From the NCBI GenBank assembly GCA_963515595.1, contig CAUPYH010000057.1:1-10338 (forward strand): a stretch of DNA of 10,338 nt, in the 5' to 3' direction. The notes beneath the pieces are model-generated. The model saw only the letters and a program-made list of their open reading frames with translations, did not search any database and was not told where the DNA came from. Positions within the stretch are counted from its first letter, which is position 1; each line of letters opens with the position of its first letter. The position numbers and the translations under genes are program-made. This document shows positions 1 to 5,257 of the stretch, in pieces. The stretch comes from Eikenella sp963515595 (GTDB lineage: Bacteria > Pseudomonadota > Gammaproteobacteria > Burkholderiales > Neisseriaceae).

Positions 1-900
1 GCCGATGTCGGCCACGTTGGCGGGCATAATCAGGGTGTTGCCTTCTTTGGCCAGTTTGGCGAAGGCGTCTACGTATTGTTCGGCCACTTTCAGATTAACC
101 GCTTCGTTGCCGCCGGGCTGGTTGATGGCGTCGGCCACCAGGCGGATGGCGTCGGCGCTGGCTTGCGCCACCAGTTTCAGGGCTTCGGCTTCGCCTTGGG
201 CGCGGTTGATGCGGGCCACTTTTTCGCCTTGCGAGGCGTTGACGGCGGCTTGGGCTTCACCTTCGGATTTTTTGATTTCGGCTTCGCGCTCGCCCGAAGC
301 AAGGTTGATTTGCTCGATTTTCAGGCCTTCGGATTGGGCGATGCGGGCGCGTTTTTCGCGTTCGGCGGTGATTTGCGCCTGCATGGCGCGCAGGATTTCC
401 TGCGGCGGCACGAGGTCTTTGATTTCGTAGCGCAATACTTTCACGCCCCAGGATACGGCGGCTTCGTCGAGCGAGGCGACCACGGTGCGGTTGATGTCGT
501 CGCGCTCTTCGAAGGTTTTGTCCAGCTCCATGCGGCCGATGACGGAACGCAGGGTGGTTTGGGCAAGCTGGGTGATGGCGGTGATGTAGTTGCTGGAGCC
601 GTAGGAGGCGAGTTTGGCGTCGGTTACTTGGAAGTAGATGATGCCGTCTACGGTGAGCTGGGTGTTGTCGCGGGTGATACACACCTGGCTGGGCACATCG
701 AGCGGGATTTCTTTGAGCAGGTGCTTGTAGGCCACGCGGTCGAGGAAGGGGATGAGGAAGTTGAGGCCGGGGTTGAGCACAGCATGGAAGCGGCCGAGCC
801 GCTCCACTACATAGGCTTCCTGCTGCGGCACGACGGTGAAGGCTTTAAAGCCGAATACAACGATAACGGCAAATAGGATTGCCAGGGTAACGATATCCAT
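1..900 (-). CDS. qmcA: SPFH/band-7 (QmcA-like) membrane protein, 3' end missing
   Basis: The 300 codons present start at ATG 900-898 and stay open to the left edge, so only the C-terminus is missing. QmcA-type proteins are about 305-320 residues, so little is lost. Visible parts: an N-terminal membrane anchor at about residues 3-22; a prohibitin/stomatin-type band-7 domain at about 23-180, with the family-typical VVERLGRF (31-38), a proline-glycine stretch (NPGLNFLIPFLDR, 43-55) and WGVKVLRYEIKD (151-162); then a charged, Glu/Ala-rich helical segment at about 175-260, probably coiled coil. SPFH proteins form large membrane rings or scaffolds and modulate membrane proteases; E. coli QmcA is linked to FtsH. 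The start codon shares its A with the stop of the NfeD gene upstream (TGATG), so translation is probably coupled. Family assignment is secure; orthology to E. coli QmcA is inferred from similarity and the NfeD partner. Confidence 0.93.
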   Translation of the reverse strand, partial: MDIVTLAILFAVIVVFGFKAFTVVPQQEAYVVERLGRFHAVLNPGLNFLIPFLDRVAYKHLLKEIPLDVPSQVCITRDNTQLTVDGIIYFQVTDAKLASYGSSNYITAITQLAQTTLRSVIGRMELDKTFEERDDINRTVVASLDEAAVSWGVKVLRYEIKDLVPPQEILRAMQAQITAEREKRARIAQSEGLKIEQINLASGEREAEIKKSEGEAQAAVNASQGEKVARINRAQGEAEALKLVAQASADAIRLVADAINQPGGNEAVNLKVAEQYVDAFAKLAKEGNTLIMPANVADIG

Positions 901-1319
901 CAGTTTTCCTCCAGAGGTTGCAAAATCAAGATGTTGCCGGATTTTCCGGCGATGCGCGCGGCTTGGCCGGTTTGTGCGGGGAAGGGGGCTTCAGCCTGCC
1001 AATAGGTGCCGCGATATTGCACGAGCCACAGGCTGCCGGATTGGGGCTGGTGCAGCAGCACGGTGTTGCCGATGTCCAAATCGCCTTCGGCATCGGCGGC
1101 TTGGGCGTGGCGGTTACGCCGGATGCGGTATACGGCGGCGATGCCGGCCGCGGAAAGCAGCACGGCCACCAGCAGCGATACGCCGCTGCCCGCGCCGAGC
1201 CAGGCGGCCACGCCTGCGCCGAGCAGGGCGATGCTGGCCACCAGCAGGTAGAACGTGCCGCTGAACATTTCGAGAACGAACAGGGTGGCTGCGGCGATAA
1301 ACCAATACCAATAGTGCAT
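900..1319 (-). CDS. Short-type NfeD family membrane protein (YbbJ-like)
   Basis: This encodes 139 residues. Three hydrophobic segments lie at about residues 5-20, 24-41 and 45-64, followed by a basic stretch (YRIRRNRHA) and a soluble C-terminal domain (about 75-139) with the alternating beta pattern of the NfeD OB-fold (for example GNTVLLHQPQSG and GNILILQPLE). The ClpP-like serine protease domain of long NfeD proteins is absent, so this is the short type usually encoded beside a stomatin/SPFH gene. That is the case here: the next gene is the QmcA-like protein, overlapping by one base. E. coli has the same pair (YbbJ-QmcA). The start is supported by AAGGAG seven bases upstream of ATG (1319-1317). 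The protein is inferred to act in the inner membrane as a partner of the SPFH scaffold. Confidence 0.9.
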   Translation of the reverse strand: MHYWYWFIAAATLFVLEMFSGTFYLLVASIALLGAGVAAWLGAGSGVSLLVAVLLSAAGIAAVYRIRRNRHAQAADAEGDLDIGNTVLLHQPQSGSLWLVQYRGTYWQAEAPFPAQTGQAARIAGKSGNILILQPLEEN

Positions 1320-1398
1320 GGGCGGCTCCTTTCTTGTGTGGGCGGGGCTTGAGCTTTGCTGAAACTCTGCAACTCAGCTTTGGCTCAGCTAAACATCG

Positions 1399-1439
1399 TT
1401 TCAGGTAGCCTTTAGCCTAGCTGATGAGGCTACCTGAAA
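1399..1439. repeat. Inverted pair of Eikenella-type DNA uptake sequences
   Basis: TTTCAGGTAGCCT (1399-1411) and AGGCTACCTGAAA (1427-1439) form a perfect 13-bp stem with a 15-base loop. Each arm contains the full 12-mer AGGCTACCTGAA. The pair lies upstream of the nfeD-SPFH operon and beyond the end of the DUF442 gene. There is no clear T-run on either strand, so terminator activity is possible but not shown. Confidence 0.9.
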
Positions 1440-1530
1440 ATGGTTGGCTCAAAGTTTTTTATTGCATCTGGGCGGGTTTTAACTTTGTTGAAGCAGAGGC
1501 GTTGGCTTTGTAGAAACGCTGTTTCACTCG

Positions 1531-1570
1531 TTTCAGGTAGCCTTTGGATGGTTGGTAAGGCTACCTGAAA
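1531..1570. repeat. Inverted pair of DNA uptake sequences, probable 3' end of the DUF442 transcript
   Basis: TTTCAGGTAGCCT (1531-1543) and AGGCTACCTGAAA (1558-1570) make a perfect 13-bp stem with a 14-base loop. It lies 38 bases beyond the stop of the minus-strand DUF442 gene. Position suggests a terminator, but reading leftwards the stem is followed by CGAG rather than a T-run, so intrinsic termination would be weak. Confidence 0.8.
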
Positions 1571-1608
1571 AGCTCAGTTGCACCAAATATTGTGCGGGCC
1601 AGTTCAGC

Positions 1609-2049
1609 CTATGCTTGCGCTTCCTGCAAACGGGGCAGGGCGGCAGTAAGGTCGATGCCGGCAGCGGCGGCGGTTTGCACCAGTTGGCGCGGGTCTGCGC
1701 CTTGGGCGGCCTGCCCCATTGCCCATAAGAAGCTGCTGCGGGTGCCGCTGCGGCAGTAGGCAAGGGCAGGTGAGGGGTGGTTGGCCAGGTGTTGGGCAAA
1801 CTGTGCGGCAGCGGCGGCATCGATTTGCGGCATCAGCATGGGCTGGTGAATAACGTGCCGGATACCGGCTTCGGCCGCCCAGTGGCGGATTTGCTCGAAG
1901 CTGGGCTGGCCGGGCTCTTCGCCGTCGGGACGGTTGCAGATGATGGTTTGCACGCCGGCGGCAGCGGCGGCGAGAATGTCTTGGCGGCTGATTTGCGGTG
2001 AAACAAACAGGCCGGGGGCAAGGGTGGGGAAGGGGGCTTGATTTGACAT
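1609..2049 (-). CDS. DUF442 / TIGR01244-type phosphatase-like protein
   Basis: A 146-residue cytosolic protein. The N-terminus has FVSPQISRQDI (15-25) and ICNRPDGEEP (37-46), both typical of the DUF442 family (also annotated as beta-lactamase hydrolase-like or sulfur transferase). A cysteine-arginine signature, AYCRSGTRS, lies at 97-105. C99 and R104 are arranged as C-X4-R, one residue shorter than the C-X5-R loop of classic tyrosine phosphatases. A Neisseria member of this family (NMA1982) has a dual-specificity phosphatase fold, so a phosphatase or sulfur-transfer role is plausible; the substrate is unknown. The start ATG (2049-2047) has AAGGAAAA just upstream. The gene follows the NimA-like gene after 12 bases, so the two are probably co-transcribed. 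In DUF442 proteins that carry an extra metallo-hydrolase domain, that domain would follow; it is absent here. Confidence 0.85.
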   Translation of the reverse strand: MSNQAPFPTLAPGLFVSPQISRQDILAAAAAGVQTIICNRPDGEEPGQPSFEQIRHWAAEAGIRHVIHQPMLMPQIDAAAAAQFAQHLANHPSPALAYCRSGTRSSFLWAMGQAAQGADPRQLVQTAAAAGIDLTAALPRLQEAQA

Positions 2050-2061
2050 GGTTTTCCTTGG

Positions 2062-2559
2062 TTATGAATGGTTTGGTTTGGCTCGGACGAGCTCGATGGA
2101 TTCTTTGGCAGTGAGGTGGTCGATTTCCAAAACCATCACTTTCACGTAATCAAAATGTTTGCCGATATAGGGCAGGAGGCCGTTTTGGCTAGGAGAGTAT
2201 TTGTGCCCCACGGCTTCGAGCGCAGCCTGTTTTTCGGCGGGGTCGGTAACGGTGCGCACCGTGCCGAATACGATGGCGCTGCGGAAATAAGTGGTGAATT
2301 CCTGCGGCACGATGTCGTTGAGATCCACCACGCAGAAGGAAACGTGGTTGTCGCGCGCGAGCAGTTCGTGTTTATGGCCTGCGGGCGCGCCGTGCAGGAT
2401 AATTTTGCCTTCGTGGTAAACATAGCTGATCGGCACGGCATAGGGATAGCCGTTGTCGCCGTGTAGCGCGAGCACACCGGATTTGCCGCGCTGCAAAATG
2501 GCGATGGCTTCTTCATTAGATAGCTGCTGGTTGGCGTGTTTCATTTCTCTGAAAGACAT
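2062..2559 (-). CDS. Pyridoxamine 5'-phosphate oxidase-fold, NimA-like flavoprotein
   Basis: A 165-residue protein of the split-barrel flavin-binding family. Landmarks: YPYAVPISYVYHEGKIILHGAPAGHK (38-63), the FMN-barrel core with H56 and H62 in the positions typical of NimA-type proteins; VSFCVVD (73-79); and TTYFRSAIVFGTVR (89-102). NimA relatives bind FMN/F420-like cofactors or reduce nitroimidazoles, but most members have no defined substrate, so resistance should not be assumed. An in-frame ATG exists at 2580, but the ATG at 2559-2557 is preferred: AAGGAG lies seven bases before it, whereas the upstream ATG has no ribosome-binding site. The gene leads a two-gene unit with the DUF442 gene and is divergent from the VWA gene. 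Confidence 0.88.
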   Translation of the reverse strand: MSFREMKHANQQLSNEEAIAILQRGKSGVLALHGDNGYPYAVPISYVYHEGKIILHGAPAGHKHELLARDNHVSFCVVDLNDIVPQEFTTYFRSAIVFGTVRTVTDPAEKQAALEAVGHKYSPSQNGLLPYIGKHFDYVKVMVLEIDHLTAKESIELVRAKPNHS

Positions 2560-2564
2560 GATTT

Positions 2565-2570
2565 TCTCCT
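2565..2570 (-). promoter_or_regulatory. Ribosome-binding site that decides the NimA-like start
   Basis: On the minus strand AAGGAG precedes AAAATC and then ATG at 2559. It lies inside the longer open frame that begins at 2580, which argues that translation starts at the inner ATG and that the first seven codons of the longer frame are leader sequence. Confidence 0.75.
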
Positions 2571-2594
2571 TAATTGACATTTAGGCAGGCCGGC

Positions 2595-2606
2595 TTCAGG
2601 TAGCCT
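2595..2606 (-). repeat. DNA uptake sequence in the nim-VWA divergent spacer
   Basis: An exact TTCAGGTAGCCT. It faces an exact copy of opposite orientation at 2667-2678, 60 bases away, so the two could pair as a long-loop hairpin across the divergent promoter region. Confidence 0.9.
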
Positions 2607-2666
2607 TTTGCCTTCAGGGGGATGATACCAAATTCCACGCCCGAATGCTGGGCTCAAACAGCTTGG

Positions 2667-2678
2667 AGGCTACCTGAA
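2667..2678 (+). repeat. DNA uptake sequence in the nim-VWA divergent spacer
   Basis: An exact AGGCTACCTGAA, the inverted partner of 2595-2606. It sits upstream of the -35 element of the VWA gene. Confidence 0.9.
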
Positions 2679-2709
2679 AATAGAGCGGCGGCAGGGCATG
2701 GCGTTTGGT

Positions 2710-2737
2710 TTGCAGGCGGCGTGGGCGGTTATATAAT
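2710..2737 (+). promoter_or_regulatory. Sigma-70 promoter of the VWA gene
   Basis: A -35-like TTGCAG (2710-2715) and a perfect TATAAT (2732-2737) are separated by 16 bases. Transcription would start near 2744, giving a leader of about 34 bases before the start at 2778. This is one of the two best promoters visible in the window. Confidence 0.75.
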
Positions 2738-2765
2738 GGCAGCTGTTTCCCCTGTCTGCTTACTT

Positions 2766-2772
2766 AAGGAGG
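2766..2772 (+). promoter_or_regulatory. Strong ribosome-binding site of the VWA gene
   Basis: AAGGAGG, five bases before ATG 2778. Together with the promoter at 2710-2737 it rules out the earlier in-frame ATG at 2622 and places a signal peptide at the very N-terminus. Confidence 0.85.
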
Positions 2773-2777
2773 TTGCT

Positions 2778-4481
2778 ATGCACAAACCGCCGTTTGCCCG
2801 CACCATTTTGCTGGCCTTATTGTCTGTATCTGCCCTGCCTGCGTTGGCAGACAATGCTCAGCGCGTTCATCAGACCTGTTCGCGTTATTTGGACGAACAG
2901 CCAGATTATTATGAATCCCGAAGTGCCCGCTTCAGCTTACGCGCCATGCCGCAGGCAGCGGTGAAGAGTGCTGCCCCCGCAGATTTGTCGGCCAATGCCG
3001 CACCAATGGCTGAGGCTGCTGTTGGCTCCGTGGCCACTCGCCAAATGGCTCCACCGCGCCAAAACACCGAGCGCTACGGCCATTATGAGCCTAATCCCGT
3101 GCATGCCGTGGCCGAGCAGCCCGTTTCCACCTTCAGCATTGATGTGGATACCGGCAGCTACGCCAATATCCGCCGCTTCCTCACTCAAACCGGCCGCCTG
3201 CCGCCCGCCGATGCCGTGCGTATTGAAGAAATCATCAACTATTTCGACTACGGCTATGCCAAGCCTACCGACGGCAAACCTTTCGCCGTGCACACCGAAA
3301 CCGTGGATTCCCCCTTCCGCAGCGGCGCCAAGCTGATCCGCATCGGCATTCAGGCCAAAGAAGTGAGCCAGGCCGCGCTGCCGCCGGCCAACCTCGTGTT
3401 CCTGGTGGACGTGTCCGGCTCCATGTATAGCCGCGACAAACTGCCGATGGTGAAATACACCCTCTGCACCCTCGCGCACCAAACCCGCGCCCAAGACCGC
3501 ATCACCCTCGTTACCTATGCCGACGGAAACAAAGTCGTGCTGCCGCCCACCCCGGGCAACCAGCGGCAGAAAATCCTCGCCGCGCTCGACAGCCTGAAGG
3601 CAGGCGGCTCTACTGCCGGCGAAAATGCCATCCAACAGGCCTACCAGGCCGCCCAGCGCGCCTATATCCGCAACGGCATCAACCGCATCCTGCTCGCCAC
3701 CGACGGCGATTTTAACGTGGGCATCACCGATTTCAACACCCTGCGCAGCATGGTGGCCGAAAAACGCAAAAGCGGCATTTCGCTCACCACGCTCGGCTTC
3801 GGCAGCGGCAACTACAACGAACGGCTGATGGAGCAGCTGGCCGATGCCGGCGACGGCAACTACAGCTACATCGACAGCCCCGAAGAAGCGCAGAAAGTGC
3901 TGCACCGCCAGCTCTCCTCCACGCTCGCCACCGTGGCGCAAGACGTGAAAATCCAAGTGGAATTCAACCCCTTCACCGTGAAGGAATACCGCCTGATCGG
4001 CTATGAAAACCGCATGCTTGCCCGCGAAGACTTCAACAACGACCAAGTGGACGCAGGCGATATCGGCGCCGGCCACAACGTCACCGCCCTGTATGAAATC
4101 ATCCCCGCCGGGCAAACCGGCTGGCTGCCCGAAAGCCGCTACCAGGCCGCCCCCGCTGCCAACGATCATCAAGCCGACAGCGAATACGCCTTCATCAAGC
4201 TGCGCTACAAACTGCCCGGCCAAAGCAGTAGCATCCTCATCAACAGCCCCGTGCTCGAGGTCAGCAAACCGCTCGCCCAAGCCAGCAACGCCACCCGCCA
4301 AGCCGTGGCCGCAGCCGCCTTCGGCGAACTCTTGCGCGGCGGCAAATACAGCGGCAACTTCGGCTGGCCGCAAACCCTCGAGCTCGCCCGCAACACCCAA
4401 TCCCCCGACCGCCACGGCCTGCGCCGCCAGTTTGTGCAGCTGATTGAGAAAGCGCAACAGCTCAGCAGCAAGCCGCAATAA
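2778..4481 (+). CDS. Exported von Willebrand factor type A protein (YfbK-like)
   Basis: A 567-residue protein with a Sec signal peptide (basic HKPPFART, hydrophobic core, cleavage after PALA, residue 24). A poorly conserved Ala/Pro-rich linker follows (about 55-100). Next is the VWA-associated N-terminal domain (about 103-190, with STFSIDVDTGSYANIRRFL at 117-135 and RIEEIINYF at 148-156). The VWA domain spans about 205-380 with an intact metal-ion (MIDAS) site: D211-V-S213-G-S215, T279 in GGST and D309 in TDGD. The rest (about 385-560) matches the DUF3520-type C-terminus of E. coli YfbK, which is of similar size. No lipobox cysteine follows the signal peptide, so it is probably periplasmic and soluble. 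It is a single-gene unit with its own promoter and a DUS terminator. The function of this family is not settled; MIDAS-dependent protein binding is inferred. Confidence 0.92.
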   Translation: MHKPPFARTILLALLSVSALPALADNAQRVHQTCSRYLDEQPDYYESRSARFSLRAMPQAAVKSAAPADLSANAAPMAEAAVGSVATRQMAPPRQNTERYGHYEPNPVHAVAEQPVSTFSIDVDTGSYANIRRFLTQTGRLPPADAVRIEEIINYFDYGYAKPTDGKPFAVHTETVDSPFRSGAKLIRIGIQAKEVSQAALPPANLVFLVDVSGSMYSRDKLPMVKYTLCTLAHQTRAQDRITLVTYADGNKVVLPPTPGNQRQKILAALDSLKAGGSTAGENAIQQAYQAAQRAYIRNGINRILLATDGDFNVGITDFNTLRSMVAEKRKSGISLTTLGFGSGNYNERLMEQLADAGDGNYSYIDSPEEAQKVLHRQLSSTLATVAQDVKIQVEFNPFTVKEYRLIGYENRMLAREDFNNDQVDAGDIGAGHNVTALYEIIPAGQTGWLPESRYQAAPAANDHQADSEYAFIKLRYKLPGQSSSILINSPVLEVSKPLAQASNATRQAVAAAAFGELLRGGKYSGNFGWPQTLELARNTQSPDRHGLRRQFVQLIEKAQQLSSKPQ

Positions 4482-4497
4482 GGCTTCGGGAACAAGG

Positions 4498-4542
4498 TTT
4501 CAGGTAGCCTTTATCCGCCTTGGCCTTAAAGGCTACCTGAAA
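4498..4542 (+). terminator. DUS-built hairpin downstream of the VWA gene
   Basis: TTTCAGGTAGCCTTT (4498-4512) and AAAGGCTACCTGAAA (4528-4542) give a perfect 15-bp stem with a 15-base loop, starting 17 bases after the VWA stop. Both arms carry a complete uptake sequence. The stem is followed by only three Ts, so it is a plausible but not a classic terminator. Confidence 0.7.
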
Positions 4543-4595
4543 TTTAAAAAGGCTCGGAATGCACAACCGGATTGCAGAGCCCAATAAAACTTTCG

Positions 4596-4606
4596 GGCTA
4601 CCTGAA
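4596..4606 (+). repeat. DNA uptake sequence, 11 of 12 bases
   Basis: GGCTACCTGAA preceded by G instead of A. It has no close inverted partner and lies upstream of the low-G+C orphan gene. Confidence 0.75.
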
Positions 4607-4622
4607 GGGATGCGGTAAGGAT

Positions 4623-4691
4623 ATGGCGCACGCCAACCCGCGCCGCCCGGACTTGCCCAAACTGCTCGCTCACACAGATAAACAGCCATGA
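4623..4691 (+). other. Possible 22-codon ORF overlapping the orphan gene start
   Basis: ATG at 4623 opens a frame ending at TGA 4689-4691, so its stop overlaps the start of the next gene as ATGA. The peptide begins MAHANPRRPD and ends HTDKQP. The only SD-like stretch, AAGGA (4617-4621), is one base from the ATG, too close for normal initiation. The frame is also open upstream to a stop at 4545. It could be a coupled leader peptide, the eroded 3' end of a longer gene such as a toxin, or chance. Confidence 0.25.
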
Positions 4692-5134
4692 ATTTCAACC
4701 AATGGAAACAAACCCTTTTTTCTTTAGACAGGTACGAAAACGGCGGTGATGCCAAAACATTCACCGCCCTCATCGCCCAAAAGCCGGCCGATGCCTCCGA
4801 ACGGCAATATATCGAGGCTCTGCTGCAAACCTTTTCCAACCGAGACGATTACGGTATCCAAGAAAGCGTGTTGACCGTGTTGGACGGTATGGTACAAGCT
4901 GTTTTCTTTGAAACTTTGGGCAATATGTTTCAAGAGTTTCTCAACAATACCGAAGAGCAGGAATGGGGACTGCTGCTGTTGGGCAGAACCGTCAATTCAT
5001 GTAACGAAGCTGCAATAAAGGAAATGGTTTCCGCCGCACGGAAATGCACGGATAAAACCATGTTGGCATTTTTAAAGTCTGAAGAATTTTGCAGCGAGTA
5101 CCCCGAAATATTGCCGTTTTTAGCAAGCGCATAG
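4688..5134 (+). CDS. Small acidic orphan protein, possibly immunity-type (Imm30-like)
   Basis: A 148-residue soluble protein with no signal peptide or membrane segment, rich in predicted helix and Glu/Asp. The central part (DDYGIQESVLTVLDGM, about 53-68) followed by repeated amphipathic helices and an acidic tail (SEEFCSEYPEILPFL) reminds me of the Imm30 family of polymorphic-toxin immunity proteins; I hold this loosely and cannot confirm it here. By hand count the gene is about 46% G+C, against about 60-78% in samples of the next gene, which suggests recent acquisition. No toxin gene lies beside it in the window. The ribosome-binding site is poor (no AGGAG-like word before ATG 4688), so translation may be weak or coupled to the short frame that overlaps its start. 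That it is a real gene is likely from its length and ordinary protein-like composition. Confidence 0.7.
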   Translation: MNFNQWKQTLFSLDRYENGGDAKTFTALIAQKPADASERQYIEALLQTFSNRDDYGIQESVLTVLDGMVQAVFFETLGNMFQEFLNNTEEQEWGLLLLGRTVNSCNEAAIKEMVSAARKCTDKTMLAFLKSEEFCSEYPEILPFLASA

Positions 5135-5163
5135 ACTGTGCCGCCAAATCCAACGACACCTTC

Positions 5164-5233
5164 AGGCTACCTGAAACTTTAGGAAGCCACGAAATATTCA
5201 TGCCCACAGGCGCACCGTATTTTCAGGTAGCCT
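5164..5233. repeat. Inverted pair of DNA uptake sequences upstream of pgm
   Basis: AGGCTACCTGAAA (5164-5176) and TTTCAGGTAGCCT (5221-5233) are perfect inverted copies 44 bases apart, between the orphan gene and pgm. The first copy sits in TTCAGGCTACCTGAA, itself a small palindrome (TTCAGG-CTA-CCTGAA). The pair may end the orphan transcript, but the loop is long and no T-run follows. Confidence 0.8.
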
Positions 5234-5257
5234 CCACCCTCCAACAAAGGAACTCCC

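Larger units (their letters stand above)
1320..1608. other. Non-coding spacer with two DUS hairpins
   Basis: These 289 bases separate the DUF442 gene (ending at 1609) from the nfeD start at 1319. Both are on the minus strand, so the spacer must hold the end of one transcript and the promoter of the next. I see two inverted uptake-sequence pairs (1399-1439 and 1531-1570), each preceded by a loosely similar stretch rich in CTTTG and GAAAC words (1350-1390 and 1482-1520). No convincing -35/-10 pair for nfeD and no credible ORF was found. Confidence 0.6.

Noticed and set aside
257..682. A minus-strand 141-codon frame within the SPFH region, rich in Arg and His
   Set aside because: It is an out-of-frame shadow of the SPFH gene, which is open across all 300 codons with clear band-7 motifs.
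2062..2559. Calling the PNPOx-fold gene a nitroimidazole resistance determinant
   Set aside because: The NimA-like fold is widespread among proteins with no resistance role, and nothing in the context (no IS element or resistance cluster) supports it.
2622..2777. An earlier ATG start for the VWA protein at 2622
   Set aside because: The promoter (TATAAT at 2732-2737) and AAGGAGG lie downstream of that ATG, and the added residues would hide the signal peptide.
2937..4478. A 513-codon open frame on the minus strand across the VWA gene
   Set aside because: It lies exactly antisense to a gene with clear domains, a promoter and a signal peptide. Its translation is Gly/Ala/Val/His-rich, as expected from reading high-G+C codons backwards.
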